A DNA stretch of 64,000 nucleotides from assembly GCA_010909165.1 (NCBI GenBank), contig MU008204.1, positions 17,810-81,809 of the forward strand. The letters run 5' to 3'. Positions 33,382-46,005 of this stretch are shown piece by piece. A program made the translations under genes and the position numbers. The notes under the pieces were generated by a model, which was not told the DNA's origin, did no database searches, and worked only from the letters and a program-made list of their open reading frames with translations. The first letter of the stretch is position 1; the number at the start of each line of letters is the position of its first letter. Origin of the DNA: Anthoceros angustus. Lineage: Eukaryota; Streptophyta; Anthocerotopsida; Anthocerotales; Anthocerotaceae.

Positions 33382-34343
33382 ATGGGGGTTTGACACGCAG
33401 AGCCACAGAACGCCTGTGGTTGTAAAATGTGTACAAAAGATACGATTAGCTCTTCCCTCCGCCCTCTGCCTCAGGTGTATGCTGCAGCTCTCACTGATGG
33501 GTGGGAAGGAAGATGCAGCTCGGAAGTCCTAGGCTGGAAGTGACAGGCTGCTTTCCTTCTTCCATGGAGCAAGCACCTTCGGATTTTCTTTTTTTGCAGC
33601 TGGAGGTTGGGTGGGAAGAGTGCAGCTCTATACTATGTAGGTACATATGTCACGTTACTTCTACCGAGTACAGTATTCATTCATATGCAGGTCATTGACA
33701 TCCCGAGTTCATGCTGAGCCACGGCGTTGAGGTGCTCGCACTAAGCAACAGGCTTGCTGCACAATACAGCACAGCACCCTTCATTGCCTCCAACGGTGTC
33801 TGCGAAGAAGGGCAAACGTCCTCCCCTGGTTCTGCAGCATGTTTCGGGCAAGGCCGCAAGACTAAGAGTCCCAAATGGTCGCCTCATCCTCAAACTCCCA
33901 GTCTGTCGCCGGGGATGAAGATGTATTACCTTCCTAACCGGACGCGGGAGAGTTCTGTCAAGTTTAGAATGCCACGGGGTCGTCTGCTACATATGCACAC
34001 CCAGCTGTGAGCACGCTTTCGTCCATTCAGGCACAGAGCGTTTGTCAAAATTAATTCACAATTCTTTTAACTGACCAAGTGTTTCCAACTGCCAGTGTGT
34101 CGTCTGTTGCTACGATGTGATTTGCATCTCTGAGATTCGCCGGCCTTGGTTCATTATTGGAGAGGCACGGCACTTTCAGGTGTGCAAACTGGCTGTTGTG
34201 ATGGAAACTGTATGCAGCCGGAAGATGGGCTGGCAAACCCCTAACCCATGGAGTGAGAGACCCCTAAATTCAACCCACCAGCGCGGTATTCTTGTTTGCT
34301 GTGTTGGAGTGCTGCGGCCGTCAAGCCTGATTGTTTTGTGGAA
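33382..34343. other. Intergenic, F-box 3' flank and AIMP1-like 5' flank
   Basis: A 99-codon + ORF (33711-34010) and 60-codon minus ORFs show no recognisable domain. No clear promoter motif was seen. Confidence 0.35.
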
Positions 34344-36035
34344 ATGGCTAGTGAGGCCATCGACGACGCAATCGCACATCTGGATGGTTTGATTGCTAGC
34401 CTTGAGCCCCGCAGCTCGGGAGCCGATGTCACGCCTGATTCTGCTGCAGCCCCGGCAACTGCTGATAAGCCCCTTGTTCCTCCTTCGTCACAAGTAGGTT
34501 CTTCACTTTTTGCGGCACATGTGACCTAAATTCTTGAGGGGAAGGATAATGCATGACTGCAGTCTCTCCTCCCTGGAACCTCTAGCCACATGTGGCAAAT
34601 GCATCGATTTGTGGGCAGGCCCTAGATAGACACAACCGTGTTTTGGTACATTGACATGTGCACTGATTAAGCACTCGTCTACAAGGGACCTGCCTGCTGC
34701 TAGGGTTTGCGCACTAAGAACTCGTGGTTGGCAGGGAGAAGCTAGTCCGGACGTAGTTGCCCCGACCCAGGAAAAGGCTGTTGAGCAAGCACATGGCGGT
34801 GTTGGGGAACAGACAGAACCAGTACAAGGTTCCGAGCAGACCAAACCAAATGTCCGTGACGTGCAAGGGAAGAAACCTCGTGAGTTCATTTGACTCTCTC
34901 TCTCTGGAGCTCGCCACCGCCTTGATTATACTTCGCATAAGGAAGACATGAAACTGACAAGTTCCTGTATCTTGTGTTGAGCAGTTAAAACTCCTGGAGC
35001 CACTCCTCCAAAGCCCTCCGTCGTTGCACTTTCTGCTGATGCAGACAACTTTGACAAAGCCCATTTGCAGGTGATGAATCGCACAAACAGCTTCGATCAA
35101 GCACGTTATAAGTGTGTCATGTCGTCATGAACTCTCTTGTTCATTTCTGGGCGTGGTGCAGGTTGGACTGGTGCTATCTGTTGACAATCACCCAGTCTCC
35201 GAAAAGCTGTATTGCTGCAAAGTTGAAGTGGCTAATGGAGAAATTCGTAAGGTGTACACATCTTTGCTGCTTCCTTGTCTCTCGGAAAGTTGTCTTATGT
35301 TTGTTTGACCAGCGTCGCGTCAGGTTACTAAGCTCCATGTGCCTCATGTTCTTTATGGTGTGTCTTGTTTGCAGGTAGTGGCAGGTCTTCGAAAGTTCAT
35401 ACCATCTTCAGAGTTAGTTGGAAAGAAAGTGTGCGTAATTTTGAATCTAAAGCCTGCAAAGCTAGCTGGTGAAGTGAGTGAGGCGATGATCCTTGCAGGT
35501 GATGGACGATCACAGAACGGAGATGAAATCGTGAAGGTATGTATCCGCAAGACATGGGCAGCTGCCCATAACTCTTCTGTCCTTACTTGAAGGACCATCT
35601 CATGGCTGGTGCCTTGTCTCTGTGTGAAGGTTCTCGAGCCTTCTCCTGAAGTCTCAGTCGGAGACCGGGTCTATATTGAGGTTTGCTTCCACATTGCCTC
35701 AGCATCTAGTTCGTCCTTGCGATCTAGCTAACCTCCTAACATCGAGCTTACTTCTTCTCAGGGAGGCGCTCCCAGTTCAAGTCCTGCCAAGCAATTAAGC
35801 TCAAAAATCTGGGAGAAAATAGTCCCATTACTCAAAGTTGAAGGTACAGGGAATTGAACCTAATACCCTCAAAACCTGAATGTGAGCACAATATTCTCTG
35901 CTTGCTTTTTGTCACAGGTCTAACGTTTGTGCATTTTGTGCAGGGGGTATTGCAAGATTCAACGGCACGCCTTTGGTGACATCAGCAGGAGTGGTCAAAG
36001 TACCTGTTCTTCCAGACGGGGCTGGCATTCATTAA
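34344..36035 (+). CDS. AIMP1/EMAPII-like tRNA-binding protein
   Basis: Eight exons with consistent phases: 34344-34493, 34735-34879, 34985-35070, 35162-35251, 35375-35536, 35630-35680, 35762-35843, 35944-36035, giving 285 residues. The N-terminal half is low-complexity (MASEAIDDAIAHLDGLIASL, then a Pro/Ala/Gln/Glu-rich linker to about residue 125). The C-terminal half is the OB-fold tRNA-binding plus EMAPII-type domain: VGLVLSVDNHPVSEKLYCCK, VVAGLRKFIPSSELVGKKVC, VILNLKPAKLAGEVSEAMIL, VSVGDRVYIEGGAPSS, KIWEKIVPLLKVEGGIARFN, and the end GVVKVPVLPDGAGIH. These match plant relatives of AIMP1/Arc1p and the methionyl-tRNA synthetase C-terminal extension, which deliver tRNA to synthetases in the cytosol. 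No targeting peptide is obvious. The ATG at 34344 has purines at -3; an in-frame ATG at 34296 would give a longer N-terminus. Confidence 0.93.
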
Positions 36036-38700
36036 CGAGGTCTATTCCATCTTGGACATATTACGGTCTGTGAAAATGGATGGTCCCATCCACCATATTC
36101 CATTGGCTAAAGACCCGTCTCGAATTTGCTTCATCAAGGTCTTCCAAGTTCAGAGGCATATGTACAAACGTTTTACCACCAGTGGCATGTACCATGTACC
36201 GGCTCGAGGAACCACATCAGTTCTCTGTGCCCCTTTCAGAGGAGCAAACCTCGTTTAACATGAACGAAAAAGGCTGAGAACTCACTTCCTGAAACGGATG
36301 CCCAGAAACTTCTGGAGGACTTATTACTCCATAAAACAGAGCCGGGCGCTCACGTTCAGCATGGTTTCCTGTGCCACTTGGCAAACCACCACTCTGTTTC
36401 CAGCGCCACATCCGTCAAGTTCTTGCGGTCGCATCAGAACCATCACATTTTGCAAGGTTTGACGACAAACAATCCAGGTTCAAACAGCTGTCCTCTTCCA
36501 AGTGCACTTCACCGCATCGGAAAGTGAAAGATGTCGGCTACATGCGTCCACCTCCGATTCTTTTTAATTAGTATTTTGAAACTAAATCAAAACAAAACCC
36601 GGGGGAGAAATCTCGATAGGTGGAACCGCGAGAGCCGAGGACCTGGTTTGACGACCAAAATAGCTTTGGATGAGCCAGGCGGGAGTCGTTTTGCTTGCTT
36701 GATGTGTCACAACGTCGGGGCTACTCCGAGTTCTACTAGAAGAAGAAGTCTGCATTCTACCCTGGATAAATGTGTCTTATATAAATATTAATCTCTCTGA
36801 AATTATCATTTCTGATCTACTCCCAAAATTTTTTAAAAAGTTTTTGGATAAGTGTCGGATGTTAACCTGAGGGAAAAACGGACTTCATAATATTATGCTA
36901 ATAAATATTAAAATATTATTATATCTTAAAATATATGTTATTAACTAAATATGGTATTCCGAAGATAAGACTCATTCTAACATATTATTTAAACTAAAAT
37001 ATCATAATGATTATGAGTTAATTAAGGTTTATTGTTGTGTATTGGTTTATTAAATAATTGAAAAATATAATATAATTATGGATACATGTTTGTTACACTT
37101 GGATAATTGTCATGCCTATATTTACTCCTGTATAGCGGACTGTATTATGGTCCACTTGGATGGAATCTTTCTATCATGGGACGTGGTACTTAAGAACTAG
37201 TACCATGGTGTGAATAAGCGCACACCTAAGCTACATGCACCAAGGGCATCCACACTCCCTTTAAACACTCCATTTAAGAATGCTAACAAAAATGTTCTTA
37301 TAAGAAGAAGAAGAATTTTATTGACGTGCACTAAGAATTAAATTCCATTTATGTGAGTCCACTATAAATGTGTGTCCATTTAGCTTGTGTGGAATACCGA
37401 TCTGGTCACGCGGCATCCACATGTTTTTAGGTTGTGGATGTGTGGTTCGGTGTCCCGATGTCGCCAACCTACCCCATAATGCACGAAAAGATTTCACGGT
37501 ACACAGAAACTTTTCTTCTCTTGGGTTTAGGGTTGCATTTAGGTCATTTGCGTTGCCGCGCCATTCCGGCACGCAATATTCCATCTCTGGTCACGCGGCA
37601 TCCACATTTCTTTAGGGTTGTCAACGGTTGCGTTAGCAACCGCTGGCCTCACATGTTTCGTCTCCTAAGAGACGCAGGGTCACTCTGAGCGGGCACAGAT
37701 GCAGCATGAGGAACAAGGTGTTGGATGTCTGGGCCATCTGCCGTGTTGACTAGTGGATGCTAGATTCAAATGACTATCATCTTCTGGTCTCAAGCTGTCC
37801 CATACATCCAACTGCAAGCATAACAGAAGCATCTTAGTAGTCAACCACACTGAAACATAGGGACTGCACCCACAGCCTCTCCTTACTGCACATACGGTGA
37901 AAACAACACGTCTAAGCGGAGGATTTGCATTCAGTTTCTCGGCCAATGCGGGCCATACTTGCGAACAAAAATTTGTGTATGCGTGTCTTGCCCGCCTGTT
38001 TAACATGAATGTGTGGTGATCGGATCGAAACCCTAAAACCCTAAACAAGAAAACATGTGCATGACACAATCAGAACACCAGGCCTATGATCGTATCATAC
38101 AAAGTTTTTGCCCTGCGTACGAACTGATGTGATACGTATTATATGTGTATTGTATGCAAGTATCTAAAAGATGCCGTGGCATATTTCCGTAGCGTACACC
38201 CCCAAAAAAAAAAAAGTCTCACACACGCTCCCGTGTGACCAGATCGCTATTCCATAGCCTAAGAGCCATTTGGATACGCATCTTACTAGCGGGGATTTTA
38301 CATTTCTTTATTTTATTTTATTTTCTTAAAGTTGAAGGTTCCATTTGTCAGTGCCATGCCATGCTGCATGCATACATGAATTTCAAGAGAAGGTTGAACT
38401 TGCCAAGTTCTGGTCCCTCCCTCGAGTAGGCCTGAGACAAGGTTCCCTTTTACGCAAGCACATCCCTATGCTTCTCAGTATCACGGTCTTTCCATGTGTA
38501 TCTGATCTCCGCACCCGGACAGCCCTCTGGTAGCGACAGCGGCTCCAAGATCTGCTTTGATTACTCTAGCACATAATCCCAGCTCGATTCGAGTGTCTTC
38601 CTACTAGTCACGGCAATGTAGAGATACCGATCTGGACTCCGGGAGCAGACGAGATTCTTGTTTTGAGCTGTTCACGTGTTCCGTCTGTCGACCTTCTCTG
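36036..38700. other. Gene-poor, mostly AT-rich DNA
   Basis: 36036-36290 is probably the 3' UTR of the AIMP1-like gene or an old coding fragment (68-codon ORF at 36052). 36780-37100 is very AT-rich. 37300-37360 holds a reverse-oriented (GAA)n/AATTTTATT tail like the dispersed repeats at 16.6 and 22.0 kb. GGTCACGCGGCATCCACAT occurs twice (about 37405 and 37589). Two telomere-like AAACCCTA words lie at 38029-38046. No gene was recognised. Confidence 0.4.
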
Positions 38701-40154
38701 CCTTGCCATGACAGCGTGACTCCTCGTCTCATATGTAAGTTGTTCTTTGGCCTGCGGGGTTTCGGACTAGCTTCTCACGATGCTCCGTCTATGTGCTACT
38801 GCTGTAACGGTACCTGTGGAAGCCAGGGGGAATCTTTGCTCTTACTCGGCCACGGGCCACGGCTACATGTACGCCATGACCACCAACCTGCCGAGGAAAC
38901 CAGACTTCCCGATGGCCTGCAATTGGCAACCCCGGCCTGATGGTGAAGACTCGAAGAGGATGCTCCGGCACAAAAGTCTGTCTTCTCCTACTGGCTCTGG
39001 AGGGTGTGGATCAATAACACCATTTTCCGTGCAAAGCGCAGCCACAATTCCTGGTTTACAAACCTCGTGTCCACATTTACATAAACGGCTAGGTCGTGGT
39101 GGTCACGGGTCATTGCAGAGGAAGGTGGCGCGTCACGACCTGGTTGTTCGCAGGGCAATCACGGGTCGTGACCGGAACTGGTCAGGAGAACCGTTATGCC
39201 CTAATCACCAACCTAACCACGGGCTAACACCATGGGATAAATGTAGGAAATATTTACAGTCTAGCGAAAGTAGCGGGCGGAGGAGTTTCCGTCGCAAGGC
39301 GGACAGTGCGGAGATCAGGACCAGCTCAGATTGTCGTCGAGCGCGGGCGCGCTGTGCCCTCTTTCCAGCTCCAGATTGGCTACCCGGCCTTAGCTCGTAT
39401 CCTTCCGCAGGCCCCGAATCCATGCTTTCTGCGGTTCTGCTTACGGACATGACTGCTGCGATTGTTGAGTGATTGCTGTCGTCTCAAGAAGCGCCGCATT
39501 CGGGATCGGAGTGCTACAGCATCTTCTTGTCGGGAGATTTGTTGCGCAAGAAGGCACAGCAACGGCCTGCTGCTTCCTCAGTCGATCGGGGAAGGATTTC
39601 CTGAAGAGGTGATAATCTTGAGAGAGAAGGGCGTGTCGTCGGGCTGGCCCCACGGGCTGCATAGAGTATTAAATCTGGAGGATTCCCGGGCGCAAGGTGG
39701 AATACAGGTGTTGCTTCTGATCTGTAGCGGGATTTGGAGGCTTCTGTGGTGGGGGATGGAGGAGGTTGTGTAGTGCTGTACGGGGGAATCCCGTTGAAGG
39801 TGGATCCGAGGCTGTTAGCAGGGTTTGAATTTCCCGATTCGTGATCTCGGAGTGTCACGGGTTTGGGACACAAGCCGCAAGCTGGTTTCAGGAGCTGTGA
39901 GAAGAGAACTTGATGTGGAGGCAATCGCGGACAGGAATCTCCTTGCCAACCAGGCAGGGCAGGGCTGTGCTGGGAGCAACAAGAGCTCAGAGATGTGAGG
40001 GGATGTCGGGATAAGCAATGCCAGCTGAGCTTACGTGTTGAGGTGCGAACCTGTTTGTGAAGTATGCTGGATCTTCTGTTGCCGTGTACGCGTGTTGAAC
40101 CTGGGCTGGGTAGGTCAGCTGTGTCTTGCTGGAATCGAAATCTTGGCTTTTGTC
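38701..40154 (+). other. Uncertain transcribed-looking region, no gene recognised
   Basis: A 230-codon + ORF (38780-39472) starting MLRLCATAVTVP and a 136-codon minus ORF (39514-39924) have no domain I know. Mixed GC composition and possible acceptors (such as CCTTCCGCAG at about 39410) suggest it could be leader exons of the membrane protein at 40155, but this is speculation. Confidence 0.25.
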
Positions 40155-40562
40155 ATGGCTAGTGCCACAAACTTTGTTTTCGGAGGAAAGCTGTGTTTGT
40201 GTCCTAACCAATTTGGACTTTTTGTTGACACAATGCAATGCTTTCATCCTTCCCTGATCTGTCAAATTGGTGTGCTGCAGTGCTACTTGGAAGCGCGCAC
40301 ATTCTTCGGTATCACATCCCTCACCATGAGTGAGCATCTTGTGATTCTGACCGTCATTGTGTTCGTTCTTGTGGCAATCAAGCAAGCATTCTTCACCGTA
40401 GAGCTCGATGGATACTTTGAAGCTGCCTCAAGCCAAGCAGTTTCCTCAGTACAGAACTTCTTCATGTTCTTTTTCCTTGCCATTGTGGGTATAAACCTCT
40501 TTCTGGCCATGAACACTTTTAGCTCATACGAGAAGAAGTACAGAGAGCAACGGCGATGGTAG
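40155..40562 (+). CDS. Putative two-pass membrane protein, unrecognised
   Basis: From the ATG at 40155 (MASATNFVFGGK) the frame stays open for 135 codons. Two hydrophobic segments lie near the C-terminus: HLVILTVIVFVLVAIKQAFF and NFFMFFFLAIVGINLFLAM, separated by a polar loop (ELDGYFEAASSQAVSSVQ) and followed by a charged tail ending YREQRRW. The sequence TGGTGTGCTGCAG at about 40268-40280 looks like a 3' splice site, so the true gene may start further upstream and enter here, with 40281-40562 as its last exon. No family was recognised. The even hydrophobicity pattern and loop are more protein-like than the neighbouring ORFs. Confidence 0.45.
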   Translation: MASATNFVFGGKLCLCPNQFGLFVDTMQCFHPSLICQIGVLQCYLEARTFFGITSLTMSEHLVILTVIVFVLVAIKQAFFTVELDGYFEAASSQAVSSVQNFFMFFFLAIVGINLFLAMNTFSSYEKKYREQRRW

Positions 40563-42399
40563 AACGGCTCGGCTCGGTGCGCGTGGAGGCAGCAGAATGC
40601 TATTTAAAATTCCTAGGTAGAGCGCTGGAGATTTGTACCTGCATATGAACAATCAGCGGACCAGGTGGAGGCATTGCTAATTGTTTGCTCATGTTAAAGT
40701 TACCATGCCAAACTCTTATTTAATCATTGCTCACTTCTCTTATTTCAATTATTATATAACTTTTTATTTAATAGTATATTTTACATTTTATGTCTTATAC
40801 TAACAGTATATAATATTAATATATAAAATCTCATACTAATACATGCTCACATTGGAATAGAAGTCTCTAGGTTAGACTTACAAAATGTTTAGACGACACC
40901 AACATCCTGGTTTACTGGGAAAAGAATACTTTATTATTAAAAAAAATAGAAAAATCCTTCCACCCAAAAACAAAGGGGGAAAAACCCAACGAAAGGCACC
41001 ATGCCAGGGGGACTAGCTCCCTCGATCACGCATTGGCACCATGCCAGGGGGACTAGCCCCCACGATCACACATTTCAGAACTACCCACCACCCGAAGAAC
41101 GAGACCAACATCCTGGTTTACTCGCGTTTGAAGGATGCCTTCTTTTGCAAGTCTGTTATTGCTTTTAGGAGCCGACCTGTCCCCGCAGCTCAGTTTCTCT
41201 ATTTGATCTCTTCTAGCCAATATTCAGCAAGTTTATTATATCATGTAGGTTTTGGAGCTTATTTAAACGCAATCCATGTTTACCAAAAAATATAGCTCTA
41301 CAAACTTGTTGAGTATCCAAGTCTGGCATAGGATCCTATGCTTGCTTCCTTCAAGCGGTGCTTAATTAAGGTAAGACAGGTCGGCTGCCATTTAACAGCA
41401 AAAGAAGAAGCAGCTCACAACAACCTCCAGACACATAAGGAACTGGATATAGTGCACAGGAATACATTCATGCCTTCAACCCATGGCTGATCAATGACTA
41501 CTTTCATATGGACCACGGCTTTTTTGCACCTGTCCACAATTCTCTTGCAACAGGCTGCCCTCGGGAATATTCTGATATTTCTCCTCTCTTCTACATGTGC
41601 TAGTCCCTTGCTGCCTACATGGAACGTGGAGCAAGCTATCTAATACCTCTATCCCTGAACGTGTGACATGAGAAATCACCTGCAATGTAATAAAGCAGAA
41701 CTGTGAAAACGGGCACTAGTTATGCCAAACGACCAATGCCATTTGCAAATGCAACAGCACTTCCCACTACCCCACTAGGGTCCATTGGACCACGAATATT
41801 TCACGGTTTTAATTTTTACTATTATCATTGGTAACTTTTTTTTATCGTCCCAAGGACGGGCACGCCAAACTTCCTTGAGTGAGTCCTTCAGCATGGGACG
41901 TTAGTTAAATAAAAACTTGACTTGGAAAACTTACAAAATTTCGAAGAGAGATAATGTACTTCATCATCATAAATGAAAACAAAACATGAAAAAAGAATAG
42001 AGCTTCCATCAATAATCGAAGATAAGAATAAAAGCACAAATAATAAAGAATAGATTGATTTACACACTATTGGAGAGGAGAAAAGAAGTTTTGATCAATT
42101 AATCCACCACAATCAATAAAAATGCAGTAGTCTACTTAAGAATAGGTTAATCTACTATTATAGAAGAGAATAGAAATCTCTTTCAACTATCAAACGAACA
42201 TTGAAGATATTAACGAAGAATTCTATTTTCTGATATTTCATTGGTATGAAATATTTTGAAAAATATTCAAATGTATGGAAAAAGTTCTCTACCAATTGTT
42301 TCACCTATAAACAAGTATTTTTCTATAATAATAATTTATAGTACATTTGAATCAATATTGTGATATGAAAAAGTCACTTCGCTCCTTCATGACCTTCTC
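40563..42399. other. AT-rich intergenic DNA
   Basis: No gene seen. It includes strongly AT-rich parts (40700-40940 and 41930-42360) and the small duplication at 40995-41074. Confidence 0.4.
40995..41074 (+). repeat. 40-bp tandem duplication
   Basis: GGCACCATGCCAGGGGGACT starts units at 40995 and 41035. They differ by a few bases (CTCCCTCGATCACGC against CCCCCACGATCACAC). Confidence 0.9.
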
Positions 42400-43430
42400 A
42401 TCAGTGATTTCAGGGGGTTGCGAGTGTCATTGCTCGAGAAACAGCTTGGCCAAGCTTTTCAGTTCATCCTCTTAAGGACCCCTCCATCCCCAGGCGCACA
42501 AGAGCTAGGCTCTGCTCTTGCTTTGGGAAGGGCGCAAATGCTTGGGTTCTAGCTCGTCCACACATATGGGCCCGGTTTTTCACATCCCACCAACCTCCTT
42601 CATTACTGTGGCACGATTCCGTGTTGGCTTAGTTCAGTCTGTGGCTTCTTTACTAATGCAGCTTTGCCCTTGTAGGATACATTTTGCTTGTTGCTCCCAA
42701 GGGGGTCAACGCATTGCCACCCATAACGCCATTCGTAATATCATGTTCGCTATAGCCCGCGAAAGCGGCTACATGGCTTGGAGGGAGCAGTGATACACTC
42801 TTTATACAAGTCGGTCACTCATGGCCAACTTGTATCTCATTCGCGACGACCAAGTTTCAGTGGCGGACGTGGTCACTAATCCTGCGCATGACACCACCTC
42901 TACTTAGGTTATCACCAACCATCCAGGTTGGGCTGCTGGTGATGCAACGGCTCTCAAGGTCAGAAAATTTGACGTTTTCGCTCACCTTAGAGACGTATGG
43001 GACAATGGTTGAGGACTTCAATAAATCAAGTCCTGCGCCAAGCCTACCATGCCCGCAGGCACGGGGTGGGGCTGTCCCTCTTTTACTTTACGGCAGCCTT
43101 CAAACAGCATATTTCCATTGCTCATCAACGGGCACTCGCAATGGCGATCCTCCACAATGCAGCAGGTGATGCATTCTCCTTTTCCTCCGTAGGTTGTAGG
43201 CCGTTTACTCTTCTTGCATATGATATTGTTGGCGCAATAAGTGACTTTAGATGGGGAAACAACATAATATTTGAAGCGGCTCAATATACAAGAAGGGGCT
43301 TATGGGGTACATATACGGTGAAGGGGCTTCTCGATGGGCAGCGAAATGGGGTTTTGCCCGTTATGGTAACGCCAATGTTTGGAAAAGTAGGGTCTAAGAT
43401 ACAGCCCTAAGTGTATACATATGTGTTCTA
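42400..43430 (+). mobile_element. LINE-like ORF2 C-terminal fragment, copy C
   Basis: The same family as the fragments at 17.5 and 18.7-21.2 kb. SDFRGLRVSLLEKQLGQAFQ-like sequence near 42405-42460, ARESGYMAWREQ (about 42755-42790), DDQVSVADVV (about 42848-42880), VITNHPGW...ALKVRK (about 42910-42970), then HISIAHQRALAMAILHNAAG (about 43107-43168) and FTLLAYDIVGAISDF. Frames change at least four times. It is inactive. Confidence 0.7.
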
Positions 43431-44240
43431 GTGTTCAGCGATGGTCGTTGACTTCCATGGTCACGTAGTTTTCTCAGAAATATGCCATTTGTGCGGGTGA
43501 TGGAAGGTGAAATATGGATAAGTTTAGGGTATGAGATTTGAAACATGGGGAAGAGAGCCTCCCCGTGATTCGGAATACCATCCTTGAGGGTTTGTTATGG
43601 CTCTACTTCATTGAGCTTTACTGTGTCAAGATGTGTGGGGAAGCTCGCGGTCGGCGCGGTAAGCGGCATGCATGCGGCGCCAACTCTTTAGTGGTCTTGA
43701 CTACAAAGCGTTTGAATCAATGACAATGGCGATAACTAAACAGTGGTTTTGGTTTAAACCCTTCATAAAAGCGACAAGAAAAGAGATTTGCATTCATGCA
43801 GATGGAGGAATTCAAATGTGTAATATAATAGATAGCTTATGTCCGAAGATAATAATGGGCGCTGGCATGCCGCTGCCCATTGCCTATGCCACGATGATCA
43901 AATATGACTTTCACCGACAGACAATACCCCAATATGCCCACTATGTAAGAATCGTTACATGGGCATATGCTAAAGACAGAAATGCAAGTCCTGGCATTGG
44001 AGTTGCTGTATTACGACTGGTTGATCACTCTTCGCCAGAGTCTAGACCTTCTCCATTTACCTCCTTCTCCTCGTTACAATCGTCATCGCTTTCATCTTGG
44101 ACATCAGGAGTGCATGGTTGCAGATGGGGACGAAGGGCACTCGACTTCTCCCTAATTACTTTCTTATCGATGCATATAGATGTTTCCTTGAGTTCAACTT
44201 GAACCCATAATAGGCGATAACCGCTTTGCGAACGAAGATT
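43431..44240 (+). other. Unrecognised ORF region
   Basis: A 176-codon + ORF (43672-44202) contains a fairly protein-like stretch (LDYKAFESMTMAITKQWFWF, later PLPIAYATMIKYDFHRQ) and then a Ser-rich part that is the antisense of an acidic minus-strand segment. No family was recognised. It may belong to the same repeat locus as the methyltransferase-like gene. Confidence 0.25.
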
Positions 44241-45960
44241 ATGGATGTTTGGAGGTCTTGAGTTTTTCCCCTTTTCCTTTCGATCTTTGGTGCTTGGTGT
44301 GATTGTTCTCAGACGTATTCTCCAACATACTTGCCCTCGTAAGCTGTACTCTGTTCTCCACCAATGCACACGTAAGAAAGGGTCTGCGAGTTCGGTGCAC
44401 ACTTACAACCTTTGCAAACCAAAATGCTGTTATGAGTGTCTCCCTCGCGAGGAGTGACAATGAACATGCCTTCAATCTCCATGACATCCCCATTCATCCT
44501 TGCCACCTCCTCTTGGCGTTGCAAGCTCGGTGAGCTCCCAAATACATATCTCTGTGGTACTTCTCGGAGTAATGCTTCGTCAAGAATAGCCTCGCCACGA
44601 CGTGCTGGGACACAAGTAACTCCGCCAAGTCCTCATACCATTTCCATCTGCTCGCAAGACTAGTCCAATGTTGTTGTCCACAATAGTTGCGATCTCACTC
44701 TGATCCTTCGAATTCAATCCACCACTCCTCTTCATCCGCATTCAAATATGTTGGCAGCTTGAGCAAGCCCTTCCGTAGGTGGTCTACGCCGCATGCCGTG
44801 AGCCCACCTTCACTCCCTTTTGTCTTTTGCACGAAGGGCCATCAATGGTGCAGTCCAATAACTGCGAACTGTTAGGAACTCAAGCCATCTTGGTTTCCCA
44901 CCGTGGAGAAGTAGAATCTGTTTACCAGATGATTGTAACTTTTCAGCGCTAATCATCTTCCCTTGTAATTTTGAATTGATCTTTGGAGCGAGAGGTTGTT
45001 CAAGCTGTAACATGACTTTAAATTGGTGCCCACTCAGTTGTGTTTTGTTACTCCTGCCGCAATCCCCTTTGCTTGTTTTCTGCCTTTTGTGAAGTGGTGA
45101 GGAGTCGCTGGGAGTATGGACCCCCTCCTTGGAAGGGTGGGCGCCGGCATGCCGGCGCCCCTCTTCCTCACCCTCCTCGTCGAGGGGGGCGCCGGCATGT
45201 CGACGCCCCTCTTCTTCTCCATGCACGAGAGGCGCGGCATGCCGGCGCCCCTTCTTCCCCATGTTCGCCATGGCGCCGTCATGCCGGCGCCCACCCTGCT
45301 CGTCTGCGCTGTCCACTCTACCCTCAGTACGGGCTTCCACACCACCCAAAGTGCTAGGGTGTCTCCGACCTTGGGATCAAGTAAGGCGCAGTCAAGGCCC
45401 CGCCTCTTCCTCTCGATATATGGGATAGTAAGCATATCCATTGACGCCCCAGGGAGATCCATCCTGACCTCCCCACCACGACCTTCTCCCCATGCCCCGA
45501 AGCCTCATCATCTGAATGTCCCAAAACATCCGGGACTGGCCCATCTTCTTCATCCGATGGCCCAAACTCATTCTCCTCTTCGTCATCAACAAATGCCATT
45601 TCTCCTTGTGCAAACACACAAGTCCTTGGCGCGTTATCCGATATGAAACCTCCCACCTGTGAGTTTTGATGGAGGAGGTAATGGCTTCGCATAGTTTTCT
45701 GTACACTGCGCTTCCAGCCTGAACAGACCAAACCAGGATCAGCAAGAGAAAGAGCTGGCAAGGTGAAGCGTTTCCCCATTTTGAAACAACAAGCAATGCT
45801 AAAAAAAGGTTGCGTTGGGTAGCACTCACACTCTCAGCTCGCACCGCTTCTCGAAATTTCAGAGACAAGGCTCGCGGCTCACACTTGCGGGCATTGAAGT
45901 TGGCCAGACTCACTGTAAACACACTATAATCTTCTATTGTTACTGGAAGAGTGTTGAATT
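44025..45960 (-). pseudogene. Unrecognised decayed minus-strand locus with Cys-containing block and acidic segment
   Basis: Minus-strand ORFs in different frames look like exons of one gene. About 45779-45500 is MGKRFTLPALSLADPG with an acidic stretch (FVDDEEENEFGPSDEEDG). About 45430-45350 reads YIERKRRGLDCALLDPKVGD. About 45100-44810 reads LSGHQFKVMLQLEQPLAPK to FLTVRSYW. About 44520-44309 reads GMFIVTPREGDTHNSILVCK, then GCKC and YVCIGGEQSTAYEGKYVGEY. 44160-44025 is acidic (DVQDESDDDCNEEKE). GC-rich palindromic units interrupt it at 45139-45292. I cannot assign a family. It lies head-to-head with the methyltransferase-like gene on +, about 50 bp apart. Confidence 0.35.
45139..45292. repeat. 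Cluster of GC-rich palindromes with GCCGGCATGCCGGC core
   Basis: 45139-45160 is a perfect 22-bp palindrome around GCCGGCATGCCGGC with GGGC/GCCC arms. Variants follow at 45187-45208, about 45231-45250 and about 45271-45292, spaced roughly 40-50 bp apart. Another copy of the core stands alone at 47672-47690. Flanking units are CTCTTCCTC/CTTCTTC-like. Confidence 0.88.
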
Positions 45961-46005
45961 CATATCGAGGGGACGCAAAGTCGGACGCAAGTTAATGGAG
46001 TTTTT

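Noticed and set aside
31776-33425. 549-codon + ORF, Gly/Ala/Arg-rich
   Set aside because: It is the shifted frame over the GC-rich F-box/kelch gene. Only short parts of it carry real protein blocks because the gene's frame is broken there.
38029-38046. Telomere-like AAACCCTAAAACCCTAAAC
   Set aside because: Only two irregular units. It is too short to be an interstitial telomere tract.
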